From: Azolla caroliniana
Lineage: Eukaryota > Polypodiophyta
NCBI GenBank assembly: GCA_043228905.1
Contig: JBHGNT010000008.1
Location: forward strand, 21,204,001 to 21,268,000
Reading direction: 5' to 3'
Length of the DNA: 64,000 nucleotides
Shown one piece after another: positions 12,331 through 23,055 of this stretch. The number at the start of each line of letters is the position of its first letter. Positions within the stretch are counted from its first letter, which is position 1. The notes below the pieces were generated by a model that searched no databases, had not been told where the DNA came from, and saw nothing but the letters and a program-made list of their open reading frames with translations. A program made the translations under genes and the position numbers.

Positions 12331-13989
12331 CTAATATGTGATTTGAACCCAGGATGCCTTTGTGCAAGGGACCCCTCCATTGACCACCCAAAGCATGTAG
12401 TATGCGGGCGGGGCCACCGTGGCACCCGGCGGCCCCGTCACGGCCACATTGTATGTGTTCCCATTGCCGTCCGCTTGGGCCACCGCCTTCACTTCGAGCT
12501 TCAAGAACCTCAAGCCTTGCGAATACGAATGGGTAGTGAATGGGGAGCTTATAAGGCTCACGGCGACAGTCCCAGCTGTAATCCCGCCCCCGTTGTTCAG
12601 TGTCACCTGGACCGTGAAGTCTTTGCCGAACGCTACAGTGTCGGGCGCCCCGGAGATGACCGGCCGGCTGTCCCCCGCGTCCACATAGTCGGGCACATAT
12701 GCCTCCACTCTCAATTCGGTCGGGAAGTCGCCCGTGAACGTGTAGAATTGGTGTGTGTTGCTGCCGGCCACGAGCACTCTCCCGTCGGGAAGAAGGTTGG
12801 CCGTCGAGTGATAGACCCGGGGGATGGTCGTGGCCGCAAGGGTCGTGAAACGGCCGCCGTCTGCAGCATCGGGGTTGTACACGACCGGAGAGAGCACCGC
12901 ATTCTTAGCATTGCCCCATCCCTGGCAGCCATTCTTGGCCCCATTGATGATCAGGACCTCGCCCGTCGGCAAGAAGAGCATGTCGCCCATGGCCCGCTTG
13001 AGGGGCATGGTTTCCATCTCCCATTTCGGGTTGTCGGAAGTGACGGTGATCCGTCCGCACGTCTCGGAAGCTTCCGGAGAGGCCGCGGGGTAGAGGAAGC
13101 AATACGCCTGGGCGCCTCCGCATACGAGGATCTCGACCGACCCGAAGTTGTCGGCGGCCGAGAGGGGGAGCATCACGGAGGAGCCGGCCGAAGGGTAGTT
13201 CCTCGACTCGCCGGGAATGGTCGGGAGCTTCTTCACAACCGTCTGGGTCTGGTAGTTGTACACAATCGAGTCTCGATTCGCGAAGATGTAGAGGTTCCCG
13301 TCGGGGAGGAGGTGGACGAAAGGGTAGTAATTGTCATTCTGATCATCATTGGTCTCCTGGAGGAGGGCGAGGGTGACCTTGTCCTCGCCGGCTTTGGGCG
13401 GGACGAACTCGTAGGTGAAGACCGAGCGGCCGCCGACCACAATCTGTCGGCCATCTGGAAGGAGCTGATTGGATGCATACCATCTCCCATCCTTGAGGGT
13501 CATATCATCCTCCTCCACCCAATCACACTTCCCCGAGGAGGGGCAAGGCGCGAATTTCCGGACCTTGTTGATGCCGTCGCTGTCCCCGCCTGTGTGGACA
13601 AGGGTCCCATCCGCAAAGAATTGGCCCGAGGAGCACCACGTATCGGTGAAGACGAAGAGGGGCCGGACGGACGCGGCCGTGTCGGGGTCATCGGGGGTGA
13701 AGAGGACCGAGTGGGCGGTGCAATCGTGGGTGAGGGTTTGGTCGGCCGGGTTGTCTCGGCACACGCCATTCGGGAGGCTGATTTGGGAGGGCCCAACGTT
13801 GGTCCGGTCGAGGAACACGACATTGCCGTAGTGGGTCACGGCCGTGTGCATCGAGGCAATGCCCGCGTTCTTGAGGAGGAGTTGCCATCTGCCCTCGGTC
13901 GTGAGGCATTCCGAGGGTAGCGCCCAACCGAAGAAGGCCAAGGCCATGACAATGGCCAATGTCTGGAGGAGAACCCACGGTCGCATCAT
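12331..13989 (-). CDS. GLOX-type glyoxal/galactose-oxidase-like secreted copper oxidase
   Basis: The product has 552 residues and a single exon. Enzymes of this family use a copper/tyrosyl radical to oxidise aldehydes or sugar alcohols with release of H2O2 in the cell wall; plant members act in pollen, mucilage and defence. Residues 1 to about 28 form a signal peptide (hydrophobic core LAIVMALAFFGWAL). A glyoxal-oxidase N-terminal beta-propeller follows, with repeated LLPDG blades (175, 227, 399), then a C-terminal GO-like E-set domain from about 445. All expected active-site residues are visible: Cys119 in TDTWCSSGQ and Tyr171 in RWYASNQ (the thioether pair), Tyr393-His394 in RVYHSTANLLPDG, and His487 in FTTHS. 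The length is normal for the family. Either of two adjacent ATGs could start it; I keep the first. Base composition is markedly GC-rich against its AT-rich flanks. The substrate cannot be predicted from sequence. Confidence 0.95.
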   Translation of the reverse strand: MMRPWVLLQTLAIVMALAFFGWALPSECLTTEGRWQLLLKNAGIASMHTAVTHYGNVVFLDRTNVGPSQISLPNGVCRDNPADQTLTHDCTAHSVLFTPDDPDTAASVRPLFVFTDTWCSSGQFFADGTLVHTGGDSDGINKVRKFAPCPSSGKCDWVEEDDMTLKDGRWYASNQLLPDGRQIVVGGRSVFTYEFVPPKAGEDKVTLALLQETNDDQNDNYYPFVHLLPDGNLYIFANRDSIVYNYQTQTVVKKLPTIPGESRNYPSAGSSVMLPLSAADNFGSVEILVCGGAQAYCFLYPAASPEASETCGRITVTSDNPKWEMETMPLKRAMGDMLFLPTGEVLIINGAKNGCQGWGNAKNAVLSPVVYNPDAADGGRFTTLAATTIPRVYHSTANLLPDGRVLVAGSNTHQFYTFTGDFPTELRVEAYVPDYVDAGDSRPVISGAPDTVAFGKDFTVQVTLNNGGGITAGTVAVSLISSPFTTHSYSQGLRFLKLEVKAVAQADGNGNTYNVAVTGPPGATVAPPAYYMLWVVNGGVPCTKASWVQITY

Positions 13990-14006
13990 GTCGGCCGCCC
14001 CAGCTT

Positions 14007-14073
14007 GTATGTATGTATGGTATGTATGTATGTATATATGTATGGTATGTATGTATGTATGTGTGTGTGTATA
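14007..14073. repeat. (ATGT)n-rich microsatellite upstream of GLOX
   Basis: Imperfect tetranucleotide repeat of ATGT with GTGT and ATAT interruptions. It starts about 18 bp upstream of the GLOX start codon and would lie in the transcribed leader. Confidence 0.85.
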
Positions 14074-14360
14074 TGTCTTCTTTCTTTGTGCTAGGGTTTT
14101 GTGTTTTCTGCTGCTAATTTGATGCCCCTCCCTTGTCCCAGTAGAGTGAAGCTTCTTCTGCTTACCTCTCCTTCCTTCTTTCTTACCCAGCCGTGGATCG
14201 AATCTCCCCTATCCAAAACCCTGCTGAAGCTGTATATGGAGGGTTTCTGCTCTGATCCACTACTGAATAGATTATACACACACACATACACATACTCTGA
14301 ATACTTATGATACATACAAACTGTAGGAAGCTATGGTGTTGATCCAGCCCTTTCTCTGGT

Positions 14361-14368
14361 TTTTATAC
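14361..14368 (-). promoter_or_regulatory. Likely TATA box of the GLOX gene
   Basis: The minus strand reads GTGTATAAAAACC here, a good plant TATA match about 370 bp upstream of the GLOX start codon. Transcription would begin near 14330, giving a leader of about 340 nt that holds the (ATGT)n tract. A (GA)n tract (minus strand) lies about 120 bp further upstream. This is inferred from motif and position only. Confidence 0.45.
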
Positions 14369-14485
14369 ACTTCCCAGGTCGCCCCCTTCTGTCTCTGTCG
14401 CCTCTGTCTCTGTCTCTCCTTCAATGCCTGAGTGAGCCACACTACTTATACTCATGGTCCTGCTGTGCAGCCCTACTCCACTACA

Positions 14486-14487
<2 letters not shown>

Positions 14488-14533
<46 letters not shown>
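14488..14533. repeat. (CT)23 microsatellite in the GLOX upstream region
   Basis: Uninterrupted CT dinucleotides, reading (GA)n in the direction of the GLOX gene. A pyrimidine-rich stretch continues to about 14620. GA tracts near plant core promoters are common and can bind GAGA-binding proteins; any role here is inference. Confidence 0.9.
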
Positions 14534-14534
<1 letters not shown>

Positions 14535-14743
14535 GATTTCTCTCTCATCACTCTCTCTCTCTCATGTGAGCTTTTTTTTTCTCATCTTCTTCTTTTCTTT
14601 TTCTTTTTTCTTCTTTGTTTTGCTTCACTTCAATGAGGAACTTTTTTATTTTTTTTTGGTGATCTATAGTTTTTTGGGTCCCCACTTTGGCTCTTATTTT
14701 TCTTCAAATGTGCTGGCCAGCTACATATCGAAAACCCCTCCTC

Positions 14744-14752
14744 ATGTATGTA

Positions 14753-14807
<55 letters not shown>

Positions 14808-14815
14808 GTGTCATA
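14744..14815. repeat. (GTATGT)n hexanucleotide microsatellite
   Basis: About ten near-perfect copies of a GTATGT hexamer. The open frames across it on both strands encode only the repeated residues and are not genes. Confidence 0.95.
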
Positions 14816-14984
14816 AGTGATTCTTGTCATCCGCCCCTGCCACTACACTGCCAACCCAAATCCGCGTCTCACTTGCCCTCGATCCCGACTCCTGTCCGCT
14901 CCTAGTCAATCAACGTCCCTCTCTCGTTTTCCTACCTTCCTATCAGCACGGCTCGTGTTTTTTCAGCCCTTGACCATACCCTTG

Positions 14985-15219
14985 TCGATAGCACATGCAC
15001 GTGATGCAACAACATCTGGACAGCTCAAGAATCCACTCTTGTGATCCATTAGAACAAGCTTGTGCCTTTTTTGTAATGTTGTGCACGTCACACTCGTGTG
15101 CGTCGATGGCACATGCGTGCAACGCAAACCTTTGGTCATCTCGAGAAGCCACTCTCGTGATCCATAGATTAAGTTTGTGCTTTTTTGTGACACCATGCAC
15201 ATTACACTCTTGCGTGCGG
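14985..15219. repeat. Diverged 118-bp tandem duplication
   Basis: Copy 1 (14985-15102) and copy 2 (15103-15219) share blocks such as tcgatRgcacatgc, ccactcttgtgatccat, a ttgtgc...ttttttgt segment and the cattacactctt-like end. Minus-strand frames of 133 and 79 codons cross it but show no family motif. Its function is unknown. Confidence 0.75.
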
Positions 15220-18200
15220 AAGTGGATCAAAAGTTTAGTGGGGTCCATACCTCTCTGTTGACGTACACCATGTATACTACGAATGCTTCTAGGACCAATT
15301 AACCCACACCAAATAGTATAACACAATGGTGAATGGGAGCACATGGACCATTTTGCTCACCGAGTCTAAATCACATGCAATACTATCAAAGCCATCAAAC
15401 TCTATATGCAATAATATCGTAGCAGAGCAAAGGGCAACATCCGTGGTGGTTGATGTTTTACTTCTGAGCAATCACTCTCATACAAAAAATGTCGAGCCTC
15501 CTCCAAAATAGGTATTCAAGCCCTATGTCCATGTTCTCTATGAAATTTGAAAGGTTTTTTGTGTGCTCAAACCACTACTTGATTGGGCTTGTGCGATATG
15601 CATATGGACAATTTGCACCCCTTTGATTACTCTTTAAATTGCCCCACATTTGGGATTATTCACTGACAAGTGAATCTAACAATAAAATTCAATATAATAA
15701 GGCCAAACACTAAGGTGCATAGGTTAACCCAAAATTTTGCTTGCCACAAGGATGACACGTTAACATACCCACTTTCTTTCGCATTGTCCCTTGATATATA
15801 CAATGATGCGCATCTCATTCATGATGTGCAACCATTGACCAAATACACACCTCTCCACAACAATCTAGGATAATGACCGGTAGATGGGAGAAAGTGACGA
15901 GTGACAACAATTTATGTGGAAGGGAAATATGGTTAGAAGAACATGTATTGTAAGAATCGGAAGCATATAGAGTTCTCTATTTTGAGAAGGTTTTGGATCA
16001 TGTCATGCAATTGCGAGGACCAAAATTGTGCAGGGCTCTTACTTGTGGCAGTTCAGACGCATAGATAAACTATATATCAAGGACATGGTATCCTTACGAT
16101 GGTTGGAATAGATCATGGCAACCATCTTAAAACCTAAATGGAGTACATGAGATGCAATTGAACTTGTTGCAAGGGGTCATCAATTTGGAGAAACTTGAAG
16201 AACTCATACATAGAAGATATCCAAGACCATTTGAGATAAGAATGATACACCTTATCCACAAACAAGTAAGATCTCCCGAGGCATCGTTCTTTGACTCTCA
16301 AATATTTTTGGCCTCAGAGTTCTTGAGCTTGAAACCTCAACTTACAACACCTTTCAACTTTTTGACCCAATTATATGCCCTTGTCTCTTCCTAGACAAGA
16401 GATTGCACTAAATTGTTTATTCTCCCTCATGGGCACCGTAACCTTAATCTTGATGGGCTCCTCTTTGCATTGATCTTGACCCTGACATAAAGGAGTGTGG
16501 TGGTTAGTTATCCATTTGCACACGCTTTGCAATGATTGGGAGAAAATACCAAAAGTATCCTCGTAATACTCTGACAAATAAGTACCCTAACTAGTTTCTG
16601 GAATATCTAAAGTGCCCTTGGCTCAATGAGAGTTAGATTTTCAAATGCCTTTACACAAACACACACAAATACATTTTTACGAAAAGGAAAGAAGATACAT
16701 ACATTATTAATGTCCAATCGACATTGACTAGATAGTCAAAGAAGAAGGAAAATGGTATGTCAACACCACACTTTAAATTTGGTTTCTCATTATAACTTTC
16801 CCAATAATTCTTCTTTGTTTGTATCTATTGGATTTCTTCTACTAGGATCTCTGGTTTAGGGTCCTCCACTTGTCGATACCTCCAATTATTTTCTCTCCTA
16901 TGTTTTGTATAAAACTTTTGACACCTATGTTAACCATTGCACGTTGGTATTCAAGTAGCCACCCGTTGATACCTTTTATGATGAGCACACTACTTCTAAC
17001 TTCTCTCCTGAGAACAAAAATTGCGAAGCACAATTATACTTCTAAAGGCACATCTAAAGATAAGTAATGTGAATCAATTTAGTCATATGGTTTATCAAGA
17101 CATAGGAAGAATCTATTTGAAACCATCAAGTTTCTTTGAAGAGCAACTAACATGTCCTTTGCATTGCATTGCTATTTTTATTGGATGCAACTTGTACATT
17201 CGTAAATTAAAGCTCAGTGGGAAGAGTATGATGCTCTTGAAAACATGAAAGGCATCCCAAGAGACCTTATTTAGAACCTCACAAGGTCTTCTTCTCTCAC
17301 CTATTTTAATAGATAGGAATCCCGCTCTTCACATCAATTTTGTTTTAACACTGAAGATGTAACCTCTTGTTTGATCTTATTTGCCATTTTGTTCTCTTCG
17401 AAGAAGGTAAACTTTCTTTCTTTCTTTCTTTCTACCATCATATATGATTAATGTGTAACTAATTTATCATCATATTAGGTTTTTGGAACGGGGACCATAT
17501 CTCATCTGACCATGAGAAAAAGTAGAGTCGTGACATTTTTAATTGATTTTTACTTGAACCTGCACAAGTTTTTTGTCATATTAAGATTTAACGAATGGGA
17601 ATCAACGTACCATGTGAGCCTTAAAAAAGGGTAGGGATAATATATTTTGATGGTCTTTCATATGGAGCCACATGAAAATGTATTGATAAACTACAACAAA
17701 GTATTTGAATTTGCCTTCAAATTATTGATGTTTCTACCTTGGTAACCTCATCCTAAGATAAACATTCATAACTTTACCTATTTTTATCACATCTTAGAAA
17801 TATATAGAGCGGAAGTTATGATATTTCACAAGATAGCTATAGTTACAAAACATGTTATCGAGCAAGTTCATCATATTTTAAATCCATCATCGATAAAAAT
17901 ATAAAAGTTATCCATATACTAGATGCAAAAAATAACTCATTCCAACTCACCCTCTCTACACCATGAGATCAATTTCTTAAGGTAGCTCTAACGTGTTCCC
18001 AAGTTGACTGGTAATTGGAATTTTCACAAAATATAAGATCCATGATCTAAAAGCACCTATGATGGATGTGCACACCGAATTTGTGTCCAACCCATCTTTC
18101 CCTTTTAACAATCTAGCCATATGATATATCTAATTGTTCCCTCATTAGTTTAGGAAGTTCTATTGGTCACGAGACATGTAGTCGATGACATGGGTTGTTG

Positions 18201-18673
18201 GGCTCTATGGACAATGTAAACCATAAAAATGATTTAGATATTCCTCAGGTGACCTCCTTATGTTGCTATAACTTTACCTTACTTGCACTACCAAATAATG
18301 AAATTTTAGTACACTAAATTCCTTTCAATACCAAACAAATGTCCGTACATCTTGCGAATCGCTAGAGAAATAAGCTTAGTTAGTGTCATAGTTGTATGCC
18401 TCTTCTTATGAGCTCCACAACTCTACAACTAGAGGATGTCCTTAGGGATGCTATGAAAAAACTTGGATATGTAAATCAAAGACCATAGTATTTGTAAAAT
18501 GGAAAGAGGATTAAAATTCTTTCTTTTGGACAATATTATAGATAAATGATGCAAGATGGCTTAAAAAGATTTTTTTAATGAAATGCATGAACAAGCCCCT
18601 TGATCTTGGAAGTCAGTCCTCGCATTGATTACATGATACCTTGGTCTTGTTTTCTAAACAATACCATAAAATA

Positions 18674-18958
18674 AGATCATTATAATAACTAATAGTCAAT
18701 AAAACATTGCAGAATCATTGCAAAAGGACAATATATTTGTTTAGTTTTGAGCTTCTCTTAATAAGAAAAAGGATAACACAAGATCATTATAATAACTAAT
18801 ATTCAATAAAATATTGCAGAATCATTGCAAAAGGATAACATATTCATTTAAGTTTGAGCTTCTCTTAATAAGATCATTATAATAACTAATCTTCAATGAA
18901 ACATTGAATAATTATTGCAAAAGGATAACACACTCATTTTATTTTGGATTTAATCATA
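18674..18958. repeat. Three-copy tandem repeat, unit 90-107 bp
   Basis: Copies start at 18674, 18781 and 18871, each opening agatcattataataactaa. They share the blocks attgcaaaagga and gagcttctcttaataag. The third copy has lost the gagcttctc block. Confidence 0.85.
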
Positions 18959-19438
18959 AATAAGTTACATATATTAGGCAAGTCAAGACATGCTTTGTGG
19001 TCATATATTAAGTAATGATAGTGTATGACATCTTTATCAAGGAAATTAGGGCACATTGTCTTAAATGTTCACACGTAGTGGTGAGCACTAGGCATTATCA
19101 TTGATAAACAAGTGAAGCATGAATATTATGGCATCATTAGTGTTACACGGAATCTTAACTTGTTGAAGGTCAACTTGTGGAGGTGCCAATTCACATTGGT
19201 TCTATATGTAAGTGAAGCGGCATGATTGATGTGGCAAGATGCAACACACTTGGTATGTATGACCATGTTGGGGAATGGGATATGGAGGACTTAGACTATA
19301 TATGGGATGTGTGTGTTTTAGGAGGAGGGAAACTTTAAAATTAGTGCATGTAGAAATGTATGAGTTGATCTATCAATGGTATGTTACTAGCCGTCTATAA
19401 TGTTATTATGTTAGATATTGGTTGAGTTTGCTGATAGG

Positions 19439-19798
19439 CCAATAACTACGTTGTCCTTCCAATTTATCGATATAAGCCCCCATGGGCAGCCATGATTAAT
19501 GTTTGAGAAATGTTTTATTTACTAGTAGATGGACATTCCTTTGCATGCTTGAAACAATAAACATTTATGGGAAAATACTAGAAACTTGTAGGGTCTAAAT
19601 ATTTTATTTCGTCAAACTATCTCCTTTGCCAATAGTTGTGTTATTTTTCCAAATTATTGACATAAGCTTCCATGGGGAGGGAGATCAGACCTCATTAGAT
19701 GGACACTTTGCATTCTTGAGATAATAAACATTTATGGGAAAATACTACAAATTTGTAGGGTCTATATATTTAATTTCGTCAAACTATCTCATCTTTGG
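19439..19798. repeat. Tandem duplication, about 170-190 bp units
   Basis: Copy 1 (19439-19628) and copy 2 (19629-19798) share ccaataRYtRYgttRt starts, the long block aataaacatttatgggaaaa, the block ttgtagggtct and the end tttcgtcaaactatctc. Copy 2 lacks about 20 bp. No coding capacity is seen. Confidence 0.85.
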
Positions 19799-21397
19799 AG
19801 AATATTTCCAACTAGCTAGTTTAATATTTGATTCAGTTTAATTGTATCATATATAGGGAAAAAGATTTAAAAACAAGGAATGGTTTAGAAACCTTAATCG
19901 CAAACACTTGCCATGACCTGTGTGCAGGTGCGTTTGTGCGTGTATGTAGTTAAAAGAAACTAAAATTTTAAATAATATATACACATAGCAGATAAACAAT
20001 GGGAAAGGAACCTTCGAAGATGACATATTTTGAAACGTGATTTGGGATCATTTATAACTTAAACAACTTTATAAATCAACAACAACAATAAGATATAAGC
20101 CGAAATAATGCGGGGGATGCTAGCTGTCTTGGTCATGTTTTCGGGAAAAAAATGTGCATCATAGTAAACATAACCACAACCCACTCTTGGCACCAATATG
20201 CACCAATCATTTTCTAATATAATCTTGTTCATGCTCAAAAAACAAAGTCCCAAATAATAATAATATGGGAAAGAAAACATATAAAAAGTCAAAGGTTATA
20301 CACACGCTTTCTTAAATGTGGCCACGTGTGCCAACCCTTCCTATATATATTCTCTGTATAAAGCTTCCATAATTAAACTTGCAATTCATTGAAGGAAACA
20401 AAAAGCAAACGTGTTTCTTCATGGTCGAAATAGAAGGATACTTGAGCATTTCAAATTAAAAAAAGATAAAAATAGAGTACCGCACAACTAAGCTTGAAAA
20501 AAATAGAATCGTCCTAAACTTTGATGAAAAAGAATACACTTGCATGAACATCATCAAGCTTGAAAAAGAAAACAATGGAATCTTGGAGGTTGAACAATTG
20601 ACTGAATGTTGGAGCTCAAAAACTGCTGGAATCATGGACATTGAAAATGATTATCAAGAAACCCACTAGCAATAATTTGCGCCTTTTGTTTTCCCATGAA
20701 GCATTCTCGTGTGCTATCATGGTACTTTAAAATACCAACCAATGCCAAAAGCTCAGTGAATGAATTGTCAATGTCAATATGTCTGTAAATTTAAACCCTT
20801 ATTGTTGTCACTAGACGCATTTACCTATACGGAGTACGTGTCCAAACATAGTTTCATCGTCTTGACAAATTATTTACCTTGTAAAACGTTGAAATGATTT
20901 GAAGCTTTTAAAACATTTTTAATAACAAAAAAGAAATTGAGGTATTTGGCAATAAAGAGAGTACATATGTGCATATCGATATATAACCACATAGGCTAAC
21001 AAGGGGATTGACTTATGTTTTGTCCAAATATGGAGTTGGATTTATCATAGCACACAAATAATGCAACTCTCTTGCTAATAAAACAAAAAATTGACAGGGC
21101 AATGACATTGAAACAATTTATGCTACAAATAATAGGATGTATCTCTTTCTATTGATATAAAATATTAAACAGGGATCAATCAAGAAAAATAACTTAAGGC
21201 ACGTGATCCATGTTTATTAAGGAGGAACTAACCTTTTAAAATGTTCAAAACAATAACTATTTATGTGATGGTGTATGTTTAAGTATCCTTTAGACATTTC
21301 ACATTCGATGCTTTAGCGTGGGGATACACATAAAGACTCATTATAGAAATTGGGCAATATCATTTGAACATGATCCATGTAGCTAGAAGCTTGAGCT

Positions 21398-21475
<78 letters not shown>
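21398..21475. repeat. Compound microsatellite (CT)n(CA)n
   Basis: About 11 CT units pass directly into about 27 CA units. This is a typical hypervariable compound simple repeat. Confidence 0.95.
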
Positions 21476-21477
<2 letters not shown>

Positions 21478-21630
21478 CTTAATAATTATACTAGTTGTAA
21501 GTCAAGATCACAATCATTGTATCTTTAACAACACATAATTATATAAGAGGACTAAAGGAAGCTAAATTAACTTGGTGGCTTTTTATCTCTTTGTTCTTTT
21601 AGTAGATGTGTGTAAGCACGATAATGTCTC

Positions 21631-22104
21631 TGTTGAGTGACAAGCTCAACATGGGCCGGCTGGCCTAAGAAGCTGGAAGCCGGATCGAACGAAGGTCGAT
21701 CCGCTAGGCCGGATTGGCCGAAGAAGCCGAGAGTTGGATCAGACGAAGGCCGATCGGCTAAGCCAAATCGGTGGGGAGCCAACAGGCCGAGAGGAGCCTA
21801 TATTCCTATTTTAGTAAATAGGAATATTTTAGCTCGTTAGTGTTAGAGCTCATTCATGAGTATTAAAGTACTGATAGTACTTGTGTCAGCCCACCTATCA
21901 AGGCTTGTATAAAAAGTGCTCTGTGAGCACAATTGTATGTACTGAGTCATTCCGTAATAGAATTGTTTCGTTTTCGTCTGCTTACTTAGTCTCTCTCTCT
22001 CTCTCTCCCCTATATTCTCTATGCATACCTAACTGTTTGTTGCTATTTGGCTAAGCTGGTTGCATTTGTTGTTTGTAAGCTTCTACACATGCTATTCTTT
22101 TACA
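21631..22104 (+). repeat. 5' LTR of the truncated copia derivative
   Basis: It starts TGTTGAGTGACAAGCTC and ends CTTTTACA just before the primer-binding site (474 bp). It shares with the LTR of element G the blocks gttagtgttaga, cttgtataaaNagtgct, gtaatagaatt-like sequence and the tttttaca end. The cttgtataaa motif near 21905 is the likely TATA region. A (TC)n tract follows at about 21991-22007. Confidence 0.8.
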
Positions 22105-22116
22105 TGGTATCAGAGT
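22105..22116 (+). other. Primer-binding site, initiator-Met tRNA type
   Basis: tggtatcagagt follows the LTR end directly and matches the usual plant copia primer site tggtatcagagc except for the last base. Confidence 0.85.
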
Positions 22117-22202
22117 GCTAGGGTTGAAGATCCTCTACAGCCGATAAAGCGAACAAAACACAAAGAAAAGCTTTTGTCTTCCAGACAAGTATAGACAGGA
22201 AC

Positions 22203-22830
22203 ATGGATAGAGGAATGGGCAACTCGATTGCGACGAAGAAGCTTGACAGAAGCAACTATGCATCTTGGTCGTACAAGATGCAATAGTACTTGCTGGACAT
22301 GGGTATTGGAGCTATGTCGAAGGAGCAAACGAGGTACCACCAGAGCCGACAAACAAAGATTTCCCAGTTTGGGAGCAAGCAGCAAGTCGAGTCTTGTATT
22401 GCTTTGCCTTGTGTGTTCATGACTAGATGCTTGGATACATAACAGACGCGAAGTCGTCGAAGGATGCTTGGGGGAACCTAAAGAGGGTCTTCGCCACCAA
22501 CACCACAACCCGTAAATTGCAGCTCAAGCGTGAGCTCAACAACATCCGATAAGGAGGTATGTCGATCACTCTCTACACCACAAGGATCAAAGAGATATGT
22601 GATGCACTTGGCTCCATCAACACGACTGTAGACGAAGACGAGATGGTACAGATATGCCGTGGTTGTCTAGCGCAAAAGTAAGGGTTGATTCAGACGGTTA
22701 TCTGCATGAGAGAGAAGCCTCCGTCATTTTTCGACTTGCAGTCGATGGTCCTTGTAGAGGTGAACCACATGGGTGCGTCAACAAGCACACACATTGAAAA
22801 CAATATGCTGTACATAGAGGCGGATCGACA
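22203..22830 (+). pseudogene. Truncated copia gag
   Basis: The reading opens MDRGMGNSIATKKLDRSNYA, close to the gag start of element G. Stops are present, for example the TAG after KMQ near 22286. The gag core continues with KRELNNIR, EICDALGSINTTVDEDEMVQ and SFFDLQSMVLVEVNH. It ends without a zinc knuckle where the sequence jumps into LTR. Confidence 0.85.
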
Positions 22831-23055
22831 CACAATGGACTTGTATATATAAAGTGTATTTGAGCACTATTGTTTATACTGAACACTAAGCATTTTTCTG
22901 TAATAGAATTTTTGTTGTCTATTGTCACTTAGTCTCTCTCTCTCTCTCTCTCTCCTGTATTTTGTATTTTGTGTTCTGTGTTAATGAACTGTTCATCTTC
23001 TGGATAACCGACTGTCTGTCAGTTCACAAGCTTCCGCATATTGTAAATCTTTTCA
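22831..23055 (+). repeat. 3' LTR remnant joined to gag
   Basis: It begins near cttgtatatataaagtg, matching the TATA region of the 5' LTR. It keeps the gtaatagaatt block, the cttagtc(tc)n tract and the cacaagcttcYRcat block near the LTR end. The first 270 bp or so of the LTR are missing. Confidence 0.7.

Larger units (their letters stand above)
15220..21397. other. AT-rich intergenic DNA with internal duplications
   Basis: About 6.2 kb without a supported gene. Open frames stay under 81 codons and show no domain. It holds a short (CTTT)n tract near 17413-17433 and two tandem duplications (18674-18958 and 19439-19798). A TATA-like run with a following short open frame near 20340-20460 ends after about a dozen codons and is not called a gene. 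Confidence 0.6.
21631..23055 (+). mobile_element. Copia derivative reduced to LTR, partial gag and LTR remnant
   Basis: A complete 5' LTR and primer-binding site are followed by the first two-thirds of gag. The sequence then jumps at about 22830 into the 3' half of a second LTR copy. Protease, integrase, reverse transcriptase, RNase H, the polypurine tract and the start of the 3' LTR are all missing, apparently in one deletion. No matching 5-bp flanks are visible. LTR and gag are related to element G (61054-64000). Confidence 0.85.

Noticed and set aside
12343-13920. A 525-codon plus-strand open frame exactly opposite the GLOX gene
   Set aside because: It is the antisense shadow of a GC-rich gene. 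Its translation is low in complexity (R, G, V, E, H rich) with no domain, while the minus strand encodes a full family protein with all catalytic residues.
14630-14830. Frames of 66-84 codons across the (GTATGT)n repeat
   Set aside because: Their translations are only alternating Tyr-Thr or Cys-Met-Cys-Val from the hexamer repeat, with no independent coding signal.
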